Assembly: GCA_963573385.1 (NCBI GenBank)
Contig: CAUYLG010017984.1
Location: 124,001 to 188,000 of the forward strand
Reading direction: 5' to 3'
DNA from: Cacajao melanocephalus
Lineage: Eukaryota > Chordata > Mammalia > Primates > Pitheciidae
Length of the DNA: 64,000 nt
Positions 38,711 through 50,450 of the stretch are shown here, one piece after another. The number at the start of each line of letters is the position of its first letter. The stretch's first letter is position 1. A program made the translations under genes and the position numbers. The notes below the pieces were generated by a model. That model saw only the letters and a program-made list of their open reading frames with translations, was not told the DNA's origin and searched no databases.

Positions 38711-41343
38711 AATGAGTAAACAATTAAGCCTTTGTTGACTGACAGGCTTTTGCTAAGTTCAGGGAGAGATCAGCATCTCCCCTCAGGTTAGCTGTGAAAT
38801 CTGAACCTGGAGCAGCAGAGCTCAGTTCCATATCAAATCACACTGTCATGGATATACCACGGTGGATATACCACGGTGGATATACCACGAGCTGTGAGAG
38901 ATGCCACAATCTATCGTTTTTTAATGTGATTCAGAAGTTGGTGAATAATTTACATCTTAAGAGAAGTTCAGCAGATCCTAAAAAGTGTGATAGTCAAATT
39001 CCAAGATGGAAGAACACTCAAGCAGGAATACAAAAACAGAAAAATCTGCCAGATAATAGAGAAAAGAATGTAGTTATGAAAATTTAAAATATATTAAAAA
39101 TCCCAACAGTATCAGACCCTTTGACATGGGGATGAAAGGCCTGACACCCCTCATTACTCCCAGGGACATCATCATGATTACAGCTGTCTATCCAATAGCT
39201 TCTAGCAACAGTGCCATCAAAAACCATAAGTTGTATTCAGCTTCTTCTGTGAAAGGCATCAGTAAAATAAGTAATAATACATTTTGGAAACATTTTCAAG
39301 AAGAAGAGTTAAAAATAACAGTCTAGAATTTCAAAGGGTCATCTTTAGTTATATGACAAAATCTGTTTTGTGGAAGAACTCAATCTCTGATATTTTATTA
39401 TTTGCCTTTAACTTTTAACAATGCCCTCTCAGTCCTCTGCCAATAAAGGCAGAATGTGCACAGAACATAGTGCTCCAATGAATTGCTGCCCTATAAATAT
39501 TAGAGTAGATCACATGGCTTTAAGAAAGTAAGACGATATTTTCCAATGAAAGAAAAGATCTGCATTGTACTACATAATAAAAAAAAAAAAGTATAGAAGG
39601 ATGAAGAAAGTTTTAACAGAGGCTAGTAGCTTTCCTGACATTCTTTATTCATACTATTGCCATGGATTCAGGTATCACAGACAGGCTTTTTTGCCTTAGT
39701 ACCTTTATTTGGTATATAAGCAAAAAGAGACAGATACACCAGGCTTGAGTCTACAGGAACCAGTGTGGAAAATTCTGTGGTACAGATTTGCTTGACTGAA
39801 AATGTATGCATATGTGCTGTGTAAAATTAGTGACTCTGCTAAATATTTAAATGTTCATAAGATATTCCTACTTCTGCTTCCTTCATGTAGAGATTTTTTT
39901 TTAATTCCTGAAATTTGGCGTTTTTGAATGAGGGAAAAGTGACACATATGCCTTTGTAAAAGAGTACTCATAATTAACATATTTTCATAAGTATAACATT
40001 TATTAAAATATGTACATTTTGCCAACAAATTTAAATAAAATTATTTTAGAATGCTTCTATAAACTCTATCCAAAAATCAAGGATGAAATTAGGGGGAGTT
40101 TAATTCTTACCAGTATGTAGGTATCTAACCAGTGTTAACTGTAAACCCTGATTAAAGGGTTCAGCATCTTCAGTATTAGCCTTTTCCCCTGAGAAACAGA
40201 GCCTAAGAATGTGTTACGTGCAGTTAGTCTTATTTTGGGTCTCAGGGAATAGAAGGGAACTAGAAGGAGTGAAACAGGGAAAGAGTGAAAATCTATGGAA
40301 GGGTGAGTTAACAGCTTAGGGCAACTAGAAGCTTATCATGCAGATGCTTTTATAAAGGTGAAATACATCTCAGAATTGTTCATCCAAAGTATAGAAGAAG
40401 AAACTTTATTTGCCAACTACCATCCCGCATTGACCAAGGGTCATCTTACAGAGTATTTATTCCCTTGCATTTCTAGGTTATACATGGTTGGGAGTTGGAT
40501 GGATCAGGAAGTCAGAGCAGAAGTAAAGGTGAGGTCAGGGTATATACCTACAGGAAGCTGAGTAGGCAGAAATGGGGAGTAAAAGGTGAGCTGGTTGAAT
40601 GGGAAACAGGGCTAAAGAAGTTTCTAGTACATACTGTATTTATTTTTATGCCAGACATCTGATTTCCATGACTTTACTTTTCAACAATATTAAATATTTT
40701 GCTGGTAATTTAAAAGGGATAAAACTATTAGTTGAATGATAAGTTAGTTTATTGTATCAGATATGGAATGAGACTGGATTTTTAAAACACAATTCTCACT
40801 CTCAAATACTTTAAAGAGTCAAATAAGTCATATAAATGAGGTAGGAAACTTAACAGCAAGGACTGGTGAAAAGTGTGACATATAAATATCACATGCACTT
40901 CTCAAAAGCATTAATTCACTTTTCATGTCTAATCCGTTTTTCCTAGACAAGAATTCTGGTCCTGCAATGTCCCCTCATCTAACTTTAAAAAAAAAGTCTC
41001 CATATAAATTGTATGTGAAATTTTACAACATTTAAAAATAAATCTGAAAGAAAAAAATTATTTTCAGGCTGATAACTACCCACAGGTTTCTAATAATGGG
41101 TCCAAAGCTTACTAAGACATTACATGTTACAAGTTTTGAAAACTGAATATTAATAATTATATTTTATCTCCAATAATTCATAGGTAATTATGATATATAC
41201 ATTTTTTTACTAACATGTGCTTGCTGGAAAATAATTATAAAAGACAATCAAAAATCTAATAAAAGAAATCTTTACCAAAGATGACAAAGTGTAATGAAAC
41301 AAATCCTCAGCTCTTAAAATCTGTTGACAAAACTAAATAAAAA
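38711..41343. other. Mostly unique sequence with one short minisatellite
   Basis: A 97-codon plus frame (38794-39087) spans the 14 bp minisatellite and shows no domain. 40170-40620 contains 'cccctgagaaacagagccta', reminiscent of 46166-46200 ('tcccaagaaatagactctga'). Both may belong to an unidentified middle-repetitive family. An A11 run lies at 39580-39590. No gene is called. Confidence 0.45.
38851..38889. repeat. 14 bp minisatellite, 2.8 copies
   Basis: The unit 'gatataccacggtg' is repeated at 38851-38864 and 38865-38878, and in part at 38879-38889, with no mismatch. Confidence 0.95.
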
Positions 41344-41618
41344 GGCAGGATCTCGCTCTTGTCATCCAGGCGGGAGTGTGGTGGCACAATCATAGCTCAG
41401 CTCACTACAGCTTCCAACTCCTGTGTTGGAAGGATCCTCCCAAATAGCTGGGTCTGCAGGCACATGCCATCATGCCTGGTTATTTTTTTTTAATTTTTGT
41501 AGAGATGGGTGGGGTTGGGGAGTCTCACTATGTTGACCAGGCTTGTCTCAAACTCCTGGCTTCAAGTAATCCTTCCAACTCAGCTTCCCAAAATGCTGAG
41601 ATTACAGGTGTGAGTCAT
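41344..41618 (-). mobile_element. AluJ-like SINE (minus), diverged, truncated
   Basis: The Alu complement is recognised from 'aggcaggatctcgctcttgt' to 'gattacaggtgtgagtca'. It lacks the terminal GC-rich end of the family, has lost its poly-A tail, and has a deletion where 'gcctcagcctcc' is expected. High divergence suggests AluJ. Confidence 0.9.
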
Positions 41619-41959
41619 ATTTTATTTATAATAATAAAATAAAGTAAGGCCTAAAAGTTGTCAAAATTTTAGGAGATGCATTAAAAGAGTTCAAGTTATC
41701 TAGACCTAATTATGACTTTACATTATTCCATAACTTTAGCTATTCTTAAATATTCATTGTCTTTAAAATTTTATTTATTCAGTGACAAGGAATTCTATGA
41801 AGAGACAGATAGTATTATCAAAGTCTAATGAGAACAGAGGCTAGTTTAAACCAGAACTGTCTGATAAGAATACATATAATATATAATCTGGCTTTGAGTA
41901 ACAACAAGGAATGCCACTGAGACCAGAGTAACCTGAAAAAATGTCCATCGTCAATATGA

Positions 41960-42445
41960 TTTTTAACTGATACATTGTAATTGTACATATCTATAGGGTA
42001 CAATTTGTGACATATACATATCTTTCTGGGCTCTCTGTTCTGTTCTATTGGTCTATGTGTTTATTTTTATGCCAGTATCATGCTGTTTTAGTTAATATAT
42101 CTCTGTAGTATGTTTTGAAGTCAGGTAGTATGATTCCTCCAACTTTGTTCTTTCTGCTCAGCATTGCTTTGGTTATTTTGGGATTATTTGTGGCTCAGTG
42201 TAAATGTTAGAACTGTATTTTTCTATTTCTGTGAAGAAATTGTTATTGTTAATGGCATATTGATAAGGATTGCGTAAAATCTGTAGACCACTTTGGATAA
42301 TGTGGCCATTTTAACATTATGAATTCTTCCAATCCATGAACACAGGAATAGCCTGCCATTTATTTATCTTTTCTTCAATTTCTTTCATCAGTGTTTTATA
42401 GTTTTCAGTGTAGCGATACTTCACCTCCCTGGTTAAGTGCATTAA
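41960..42445 (-). mobile_element. L1 fragment (minus), internally deleted
   Basis: A short 3' UTR-like part ('tgtacatatctatagggtac', near 41984) is followed directly by ORF2 antisense: 'ctattggtctatgtgtttat', 'gaagtcaggtagtatgattc', 'tttcatcagtgttttatagt'. The middle of the usual L1 3' end is missing. No open frame. Confidence 0.85.
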
Positions 42446-44980
42446 ATAAGCTATTTTAAATACAGAGACCCCTAAGGTTAAGATTTGCTTTTATTCTCCA
42501 GTGAAGAAGCTCACAGAGGTCTAGGCAGTGTTTGTACACTAAACATTAATTTAGTTAATTTAATGTTTCTAAACATTAATTTAGAATACTTAATCCCAGT
42601 TTTCACTGATTCAGTTTTTACTCTAGGACTCATATTACAATATGTAAAGCCATTTGTTGGTCACATTCCAGAAAATGTGGTTTTAGTATATGCAGAACCA
42701 AAGACTGACAGAATGTCCTCTATAAAGTGATATTCTGGGGCTTCTGCAGTGAGGGTTGCCTTTGTCTAGGCAAATAGTTTTAATGATTTTTCTGTTTAGT
42801 GGACTCATGCTAAAAAGAAAACTGCACTACTTTTTTGAGCTTATTAGAAAAAGTGGCCAAACCCTCAGCCACAAAGATTGTTAGGATTGTTAGGGATGTT
42901 ACAGATTTGCCTCTATCAGACCCAACTTTATTTGACACTAAAATTTTAAAGAAAATTGTCCATTTTGGTAACTTGATGTTGTGGCCTACATGCAGTGGCC
43001 ATGTTGGTACTAAAATTAAAATGGCATATTATTCTTTTGTCTCTTGTAAATATGTAGTAATAATCAAGAAGATAATTTTTCAGAAATGTATCTGTGTAAA
43101 ATCTATCGTGTGAAGTATCATTGTGACTTTCTCTTCATTGTGACTTACTGTGATTCTTGTCATTGCCAATAAATTAGGGAAAAATTTCTAATCAGAATAA
43201 TATTTTTCCCCATAATAAATTAATTTTCCACTTCTTAATTAGTTTCTAAAGTCAAAACAGGAAAAATCAAGCACTTTTTTTAAAAAACAAACCTTGTTAA
43301 TTCCTTTGAATAAGTGACCTCTATGTGTAAGCCTTCTTAATAAAGCTGCTTTAAGTGTAACCATTGTCCTGAAAATGGTTCTGCAATACTCCTTATAAAT
43401 CCTCAACATAGTTCTGACCCTACTTCCTGTGTGTCAGTTCCGTTCTGAACAGCAAACTGACTTCCCACTGATCCCAGATCAACAATTGAATAAGCTTTAA
43501 CTGTTCCTGATGACATACAAACTTGTTTTAAGAATATAGGCATCTCAAGTCCTTCAAATAGCGTATCAGTAGGAGGCCTGGCAGTGCAAAACCATCTCTG
43601 AGGATAAAGCACATGTTTACTTTGAAGGTTCTCCATCACTTTCTTTACTTTTTCTTCTTCTCCAGATGCCCCTTGTCTACCTTGATCTATCTTTTGTGTG
43701 CCCTTCCTAACACACACACTCCTATACACATTTGCATTTGGAAACACACACATATTATACCCCTCTGATTTCACTATAGTGACTATTTCAGTGGCCTCTG
43801 AGGGATGCTCTTAGTCAATATTTGAAAGCAAAGCATTGTCTCCAGTTCTGGGAATTATAGTGATTTCCTGATCCCGCTAAAACTCCACTTTTCAATGTTG
43901 GCTGTAATCCTTTCTTTGTTATGCCACAGGAAATATAAGAAATCAAATTAAATTGATTCTTTGAAATGTTTGAGGGCTTATTCTTTTCTTAGATATTAAA
44001 GTAGCTTCATTATTCATTAAAGGATACTTTAGAAATTCCATATGTATTGCTTAGCATTGTGAAATCCTAAGTATGATAGCTAATTTGTATTTGAACAAAG
44101 CATTTTCTTCCCCTTAGGCAGAGGCATGGGTCTGCACTCTTATTTTTCAGTGTTATTCAAAAGAACAAAAGATCCTCAGAGAGAGCTGCAAAGTAAATTA
44201 AAAAACTCTTCAGTAAATCACAAAATTATGCTATTTCTTGTTGGATCAATATTACCCTTTTTAAAACTAAGATATTGGGCTACAAATAATAATATACTCA
44301 CCCAGGTGTCTATAGAAGCATTTGAAAAATAATTTTGTTTGTCTTTTGTTCCTTTGGCTCACCATATTAACTAAGCTCGCAAACTACATTTTAGCCTTAA
44401 AGGAAAAGTGGCTCAACTGTTGGCCAATTAAGACTGTATAAATTAGAAACTGACATGCCTCGGAAGTAGTTAAACCATTGTCTGCTTCTGAAAGTCTCCC
44501 CATTTTTAATACTAGATCACCAGATTTTCAATCCCATTTACCGTCTACTTTTGATTTAGAGCTAATTCTATAAACACTGCTTCATGATTAAAGTATCTCA
44601 CACAATATGTGACATATATTGCCTGCCCTTTCTTTCAGTATTTCTTTTTGATTTCATTTTTTATTGTTGCATTCATTTTATCTTTGCATTACTATCATAT
44701 AAAAATTAACACTATTTTTATCTCCTCTTCTTAGTGATGAAGAAATTTCAGTTTTGTTATTAGTTCAAGATAATTTTCCTAATCAAATGTAATTGAACCT
44801 GTAGGCAGAAATATCCCAAGAAGCTTTCTTTGCTAAAAACGATATCTGCCTCATTGTTAAATGTAATTTCAAGTATAAACTTTAGTAATGTAAGTTTATG
44901 CAGTGGTTTACTCTTTTCTCTGTACCCGTGATTTCACACTGCTTTCTACATAGTGTGAACTCTCTATTCAGATATATATA
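42446..44980. other. Unassigned sequence with several diverged open frames
   Basis: I do not recognise this 2.5 kb. Open frames occur on the plus strand at 42485-42730, 42835-43113 and 44126-44332 and on the minus strand at 43403-43774 (123 codons). None shows a domain, signal peptide or membrane pattern I can name. A near-repeat 'ctaaacattaatttag' occurs twice at 42537-42585. It could be unique DNA or a decayed element. Confidence 0.4.
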
Positions 44981-45077
44981 TTAGGTTGCTTGCAAAAGTA
45001 ATTGTGGTTTTTGCCATTACTTTTATCTCAAAACTGCAATTACTTTTATCTCAAAACTGCAATTACTTTTGCACCAA
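44981..45077. mobile_element. MADE1 (mariner-derived MITE) with internal duplication
   Basis: It starts 'ttaggttgcttgcaaaagta' after TA-rich DNA and ends 'tacttttgcaccaa', matching the short palindromic MADE1 element of the Hsmar1 mariner group. A 23 bp unit is exactly duplicated in tandem (45018-45040 and 45041-45063), making it 97 bp rather than about 80. The element is non-coding. MADE1 palindromes are the known source of miR-548 hairpins. The arm at 44992-45015 and the arm at 45056-45073 resemble miR-548 5p and 3p. Confidence 0.93.
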
Positions 45078-45150
45078 AAAGATATATATTTTATATATTA
45101 TAAATTATATAACATATAAGATATTATTATGTATTTTATATATATGCACA
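45078..45150. repeat. AT-rich low-complexity tract
   Basis: Nearly pure A/T sequence with TATATA runs directly after the MADE1 element. Confidence 0.8.
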
Positions 45151-45184
45151 TGTAATATTTCTGCATTACAAACCCCCACCAAAA

Positions 45185-45625
45185 TTTGTTAGGTTTATTG
45201 CTTATGATTCTGAAGGTCATGGGTTTGGGCCAGGTTCAGCGTATTTGGTGTTCTCTTCTGATGCTGGCTGCCGTGGTTATTCTGGGAACCAGGATCACCT
45301 CAATACTGGCTATCTTCTGGGGTGCATTGATTTCCCTCCACATGGTCTCTTATTCTCTTCATGTGGTCTATCATTATTAGGCAGTTTAGCCCAAGCTTCT
45401 GTGTTTGGTAGCCTACTTTCAAAAATGAACACAGTAGTGTAAGACCTTGGTAAGCTTAAACTAATAACTGATATAGTAACACTTGTGCTGTATTATACTG
45501 GTGAAAGCAAGTCATAGGCCCAGTCTAGATTTAAGTAGAAGATAAAAATAACCTACTTCTTGATTGGTGGAGAGATATAGCTATAAAGGATGAAGAAATT
45601 GTTGGTGGCCTTCTTTGTAGCAAAT
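45185..45625 (-). mobile_element. Old LTR-like (MaLR/MLT-type) repeat, minus
   Basis: 'tttattgcttatgattctga', 'tgggccaggttcagcg', 'gtgaaagcaagtcataggcc', 'cagtctagatttaag' and 'acctacttcttgattggtgg' follow the same widespread old repeat as 32661-33385, in the same orientation. The family is not named with certainty. The plus-strand frames inside (64 and 65 codons) are not genes. Confidence 0.6.
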
Positions 45626-46539
45626 CCATCATAGTATATATGTATATTTTAAATTGACATTTCCTGAATTACTTCTTTTCAGTGGTATGTAGAAATACAG
45701 TTTTAAAATATTGAGGTTGTATTTAGCGACCTTGCTAAATTTAATTCTACCAGTTGTCAGTAGATTGTTTAGACTAGATAGACAATTATGTTTCTTCTCA
45801 TGCTGTGAAAGAATGCCTCTTTTATTTTAAATTAATTTTGATTTTCATTTGTCTTTAGCTTTTCACTATTTTTCTCCATTGCATTATTGGCACTTGTCAA
45901 AAGCTTTCTGATTCCATTATCTTTATAATTAGTAGTGTCCTCAAATTCTCAAAAACCTGAGATATTATATAAGCAACAGCATTATCTTCTACTGGCATCT
46001 CACCTCGCTTCACCACAGTGCACACTGCAATTTCTACACTATGCTGTGGGCCATTGAGCACTTCACCTTCAACCAGTGACTGTTGTCAGCCAGCTGGTAG
46101 GGTTACAGATTCCAAAATCCCACTTTACTGTTCGCTTCCTTGGAATATTACTGGCACCAACTGTCTTAGTTTCCCAAGAAATAGACTCTGAGATGAGGAT
46201 TTGGCGAGTGTCCTCACCATTAGCATCCATACAAGGAGTAAAGAAGTATGAATGGGCAGAGGGAGAAGTAAAACTGTGATTCAGTGGCAACAAATTCCTC
46301 AGCCATTCCATGGGCAGCTCTGGAACTAGGATGTTCCTTCAAGTGGTCCAGATCTTCACGTCCTTGTATCAACTAGTCACTGGATATCAGCAGCCTTCCA
46401 AGAAGGAATGCAGCCTTGAGCAAAGTGTATATCTTTGGCTAAGAACAATTCCTAGAGTAGGATTTGACTAAGGGGCTTGAGTTGTCAATACTTCCAGCAC
46501 TTGGAGAATGACTGCCTTAGTCTCGGAGCGGTGCACTGC
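45626..46539. other. Unassigned sequence
   Basis: Part of 46010-46480 has the look of an old middle-repetitive element ('agtttcccaagaaatagact', 'ctgagatgaggatttggcg'), possibly shared with 40170-40620. Overlapping 80- and 67-codon frames on opposite strands (46069-46311) are uninformative. No gene is called. Confidence 0.4.
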
Positions 46540-46964
46540 GGGGTTCACTCTACTAGGACTCCAGCTAAAACTATGTTAGAGCTTCTTATTGTTTCTCGTA
46601 TGTTTTATATTTCTTCTGCATTATTTATTCTTTTCTTCTCTGCATATCAACTAGAATATTTTGTACTGCTTTATGTTTCAAATCACAAATTCCCTCTTCA
46701 ATTCTGTCTAATATGGTATTTAACTTAGTTATTGGGGTCTTAATTACAGTTACTGCAGTTTTTTGTGTTTTACAATTTTCATTTGAATATTTTTCATAGA
46801 CTCTATTTCTCTGATGCAATTATCTCTATTATCATCTTGACTATTTTAACACATTTATTTTCAGTGCATGCCTGGAAATTCTAATATTTGTATCACTGTA
46901 AGTTTCTGTTGCCTGTTTTATTCTCATGGCATTTTTTGTATGCCTGGTGATATTACAGGTTGAA
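46540..46964 (-). mobile_element. Old L1M-type fragment (minus), left part
   Basis: 'cccttcttcaattctgtcta'-like sequence, 'attttcatttgaatattttt', 'gactctatttctctgatgca' and 'gcatgcctggaaattctaat' correspond to the antisense of an old L1M region. 47400-48115 appears to be the continuation, with an MLT1 LTR inserted between. Confidence 0.55.
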
Positions 46965-47310
46965 ATATCCTACCCCAGGTTGCCATACAAAGTATCATTA
47001 GCTAGGGTAGCTTTAACAACAGGAATTTATTTCTCAAAGTCCTTGAGGCTGGGAAGTCTAAGGTCAAGAGGCAGGGTAATTCAATTCTCTGGTGAGAAGT
47101 CCCTTCTTGGATTGCAGAAGCCTGCCTTTTTGCTCTATACTTGTGTAGTAGATAGAAACAGAACCTTGGTCTCTTATCCTGTGATTATAGGGATACTAAT
47201 CTCATCCAAACCTAATTACATTCCACAGCCCCATCTCCAAATACCATCATGTTGGGGCTTAAGGCTTCATTTTGGGGAGGATACAAACCTTCATTTCATA
47301 TACTGGATAT
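46965..47310 (-). mobile_element. MLT1-type (MaLR) LTR, minus
   Basis: The MLT1 complement is seen in 'aggttgccatacaaagtatc', 'acaacaggaatttatttctc', 'ctgggaagtctaaggtcaag', 'accatcatgttggggcttaa' and 'ggcttcattttggggaggat'. A 133-codon plus frame (46926-47327) is antisense to this LTR and has no coding meaning. Confidence 0.78.
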
Positions 47311-47399
47311 TATGTGAAAAACTGTAGTAGCTACAGAGAAAATTCACTCTATCTTCTAGTAGGCAGATGGGGTAATATCAAAATACATCATTCCAAGCA

Positions 47400-48115
47400 A
47401 GAAATTCACGGAGAAGAGGATGAGGTTTAGAGTTTTCAAAGTTCAGACTCAACTTACTTCAGATTTACCCCCACTTTGTGTTATACCCTAAAAGGACCCT
47501 AACCAAGACCCTGACATATTAATCCAGGGACTCTTCTTCCTTATGGGCTCTCAAATCTGAATTTTGTCTCTCTAGCAACTTAAAGCTGCCAACAGCGCCA
47601 ATCAGCTTTTCAGGTGCTTATTTGTTTGGCTTCATAGCCTTTTACCTTGTAAAGCTTAAGAACTGCAAAGGTCTCAAGAGAAAAACTATCTCAAAGTGCG
47701 AGGCTAACTCCTGTGTCTTCTCTTCTCTCATCAGGATCTCAATCCCTCAATTCATAGATACCTCAATTGATATACACCCTAACTTTTGGTCTTCCTAGCT
47801 ATCTGACAGTGTGAAAGCTCTACCAGCTTCTGTTGGTTACAGCATCTATCTGACATCACTGTCTCTAGCTGGTAGCTGCTTAAGAAAATAGCAAATATCC
47901 CAAGGAGAAAAATGGACTGTATGTGTGTCTCACCTCCAATGAATGAACCATCCTTCCAGGATCTCGGTCCTAACATCCTAGCAAGCTCAAAGCTCTCCAG
48001 TGCCTTAAAAAATGCTGCTTTGTCCGTGTGTATTTTAATACAGATATTCTAGTAGCTCTAAGAAGGAGATTGGCCTGTTACAAGCTGCTCCACCATGGCT
48101 AGAAATGAAAATAGT
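47400..48115 (-). mobile_element. Old L1M-type fragment (minus), right part
   Basis: 'aagagaaaaactatctcaaa', 'ttctctcatcaggatctcaa' and the end 'gtagctctaagaaggagatt' resemble the antisense of the GC-richer part of old L1M elements. It is the likely continuation of 46540-46964. Limits are uncertain. Confidence 0.45.
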
Positions 48116-48184
48116 GCAACTCATATTTTGGTTGTAACCTCACATCGCCTTCTTTATGATCGTATAATGGCCAAGAACCAAGAA

Positions 48185-48395
48185 TTAAATCCTACAGAAC
48201 TGGGACCTTAGCTGTGCGACCCGGGGCAAGCCACTTAACCTTTTTGTGCCCTTTGTGCCTCAGCTTTCTCTTCTGTAAAATAAAGATAGTAATTGTACTT
48301 ATCTCACATATTTTTGAATAGTGAACAAAGCGATGCATACAAAGCTCTTAGTACAGTGCTAATCACTTAGTACATACTGAACAAATGTTCACAGA
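48185..48395 (+). mobile_element. MIR SINE (plus)
   Basis: The MIR core is clear: 'agctgtgcgacccggggcaa', 'gccacttaacctttttgtgc', 'ctcagctttctcttctgtaa', 'ttagtacagtgctaatcact' and 'actgaacaaatgttcac'. Confidence 0.93.
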
Positions 48396-48512
48396 TATTC
48401 TCAAATGTGTGACTTCAGTACCTGTCCTTAAATGTCAAAAGCTTTCATTACTTCTTTACGTTCTCTACTGGTTTCTTTCTTTCTTTTTTCTTCAACACTG
48501 GTGTCATCTACA

Positions 48513-48550
48513 GTTTTTGTTGTTGTTGTTTGTTTGTTTGTTTGTTTTTG
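48513..48550. repeat. (TTG)n/(TTTG)n microsatellite
   Basis: (TTG)4 followed by (TTTG)4 and a T-rich end. Confidence 0.92.
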
Positions 48551-48732
48551 GTTCTTCATTCTTTCCCATCAGTGTGGATCAGGCTTTGATTTCCCATAAC
48601 ACATTATCTCTGAGCATCATTTCATCATCAGGAAGAAGAAAAAATTCTTGAGTGCATACTGTGTGCCAATAATGTGCCAGGACTGCTGAGAGGCCAGTGT
48701 CAAATCCTATTAGCTACAATACCAAACAAGTT

Positions 48733-49210
48733 TTTTTTTTTTAAGCATTATTTACAGTTTATTGAGATACAATTTACATATGATAAACCTGACCCATTTA
48801 GGATGTACTATGCAATATTGTTTTAGTATATTTACAGAGTTATACAACCATCACTGCAATCTAATTTTAAAACAAGAACACTTTCAACATCTCAAAAAGG
48901 AAAACTTTCTCCCATTCATCCGTCACTCCAAACCATAGGAAACCACTTAATGTACTTTCTGTCTTGGTAGATTTGTCCATTCTTGACATATTATTTAAAT
49001 GGAATTATACAATATATGGGGATTTTGTGTCTGGTTTATTCATACAGCATAATAGTTTGAAGTTTATTCATGTTGTAGTATATATTAGTACTTCATTTAA
49101 AAAAAAATTTGTTGAGATATAATTTATATACCATAAAATCTACCCAATTAAAAAGTACAATTTAAAGGAATTTAGTATACTTAAAGAGTTGCGAGCTTTT
49201 AGTAAGAGTA
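48733..49210 (-). mobile_element. Old L1M 3' UTR (minus), two adjoining pieces
   Basis: The antisense L1M/L1ME 3' end is seen in 'tttattgagatacaatttac', 'gagttatacaaccatcactg', 'aatggaattatacaatatat' and 'ttcatacagcataatagttt'. At 49107-49200 the 3' end pattern starts again ('tgttgagatataatttatat', 'aaaaagtacaatttaaagg'), so a second L1M end lies directly next to the first. Confidence 0.8.
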
Positions 49211-50159
49211 CATCGGACTGTATTGTATGAACATTTTCTTTTGATTAGTATCATTTTCACTTTCGAACAGTTCAGTGTTCATTATAAAATGATGTGACAA
49301 ACCTGTATGAAAAAGAACATTAAATCCCTAGTGGTGTATAGCTGAGCCAGAGGCATGGGGTGTATTTCTAAGCTCAGATTATCTTCTGCCCTGAACAAAG
49401 AATAAGAAAACATTTTTGTTGCATTTGAAATTGGCAGGACCACAGGTGAGGCACACAATGACATTTCAAGCAATTCAAAAGTTAACAACTCATGTTCAGA
49501 AATATTTTATGGCTTACTCAGTCTTAAAGTCTTTCTCTTGATTCTTAAGAAAAAGGGAGAGGGAAATAATTTGGAATTATATATTTAATGTTTTATTATT
49601 ATTTTAACATGTGCATATTTCCTGTTTATATTGTATATAACACTGGTATAAATTTATTTTGACAATGACAATACTATTACTTGCTACTTTGGGACTTTTC
49701 TTAAGAACTGAAGTGTTTTAATTTTAGAAGTAATGTTTAATGTTTGTTAAAAAGCAATATATAAAGGCAGGGCTATTATTTATGTCTGTGGAGGTTATGG
49801 ATGGGACAGCTCTAAGTAACATCATCAACTGTTAGACCTCATAAATTGTATATTTACAAATATATAATTGACCATTAAACTTGACAATTTTCTGATAGAT
49901 GGAAGTAAATTGTTTGCAGAAGCTATGCATTTTTCTATTATGGACAAGGCATGTAAACAAATGGCAGCCTTATGAAGGCATAAAATATTAAAGAGATCAT
50001 AAAAATTATACCACTGAGAAAAAAGATCACTGTCAATGACTGGTCAAATATTTTACCAAACTATCTGCATTTACAAAAAGATATTTTTTGCTTTACAAAT
50101 ATATAGATACCTAAATGAGATCACTGCTATTTGGTGACCTGGTATACTGGTTCTTTAAA
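49211..50159. other. AT-rich sequence, no gene seen
   Basis: No repeat or gene was recognised. The 68-codon minus frame at 49282-49488 has no recognisable content. Confidence 0.45.
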
Positions 50160-50450
50160 ATATAATCAGGGGCATCTTTCCATGTCATAAACATTGAGCT
50201 ACATTATTATTTTAGTGGTTATGTCGTCATATGCATGCAGAGGTAAATACTGTATTTGTTCAGTCTCTCGTCAATGGATATTGTTTCCAGCTTTCAGTAA
50301 TACAGAGAAGCTTGCCTTAAACATCAGTGCACACACATATTTGTATAACTATCTGACTGTTTTCAAACGAAATTGTTTGTTAGACCCAAAATTATTTACA
50401 TTTGTAAAACTTTTTATGTATATTGCCCAATTATAGCATAGGTGTTTTTA
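50160..50450 (-). mobile_element. Old L1-type 3' fragment (minus), probable
   Basis: 'ctctcgtcaatggatattgt', 'ttccagctttcagtaataca' and 'cttaaacatcagtgcacaca' followed by 'gcccaattatagcat' resemble the antisense pattern 'attgatggacatttaggttg..ttccagcttttcactattat' found in old L1 3' regions. Confidence 0.55.

Noticed and set aside
43403..43774. 123-codon minus open frame as a gene
   Set aside because: No recognisable domain, no splice or promoter context, and Lys/Glu/Val-rich stretches come from simple composition. Kept only as part of an unassigned segment.
46926..47327. 133-codon plus open frame
   Set aside because: It reads the antisense strand of an MLT1 LTR and ends in it. No known protein pattern.
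48190..48300. tRNA gene suggested by tRNA-like A/B box sequence
   Set aside because: The similarity is that of MIR, whose head derives from tRNA. No cloverleaf or anticodon arm is seen.
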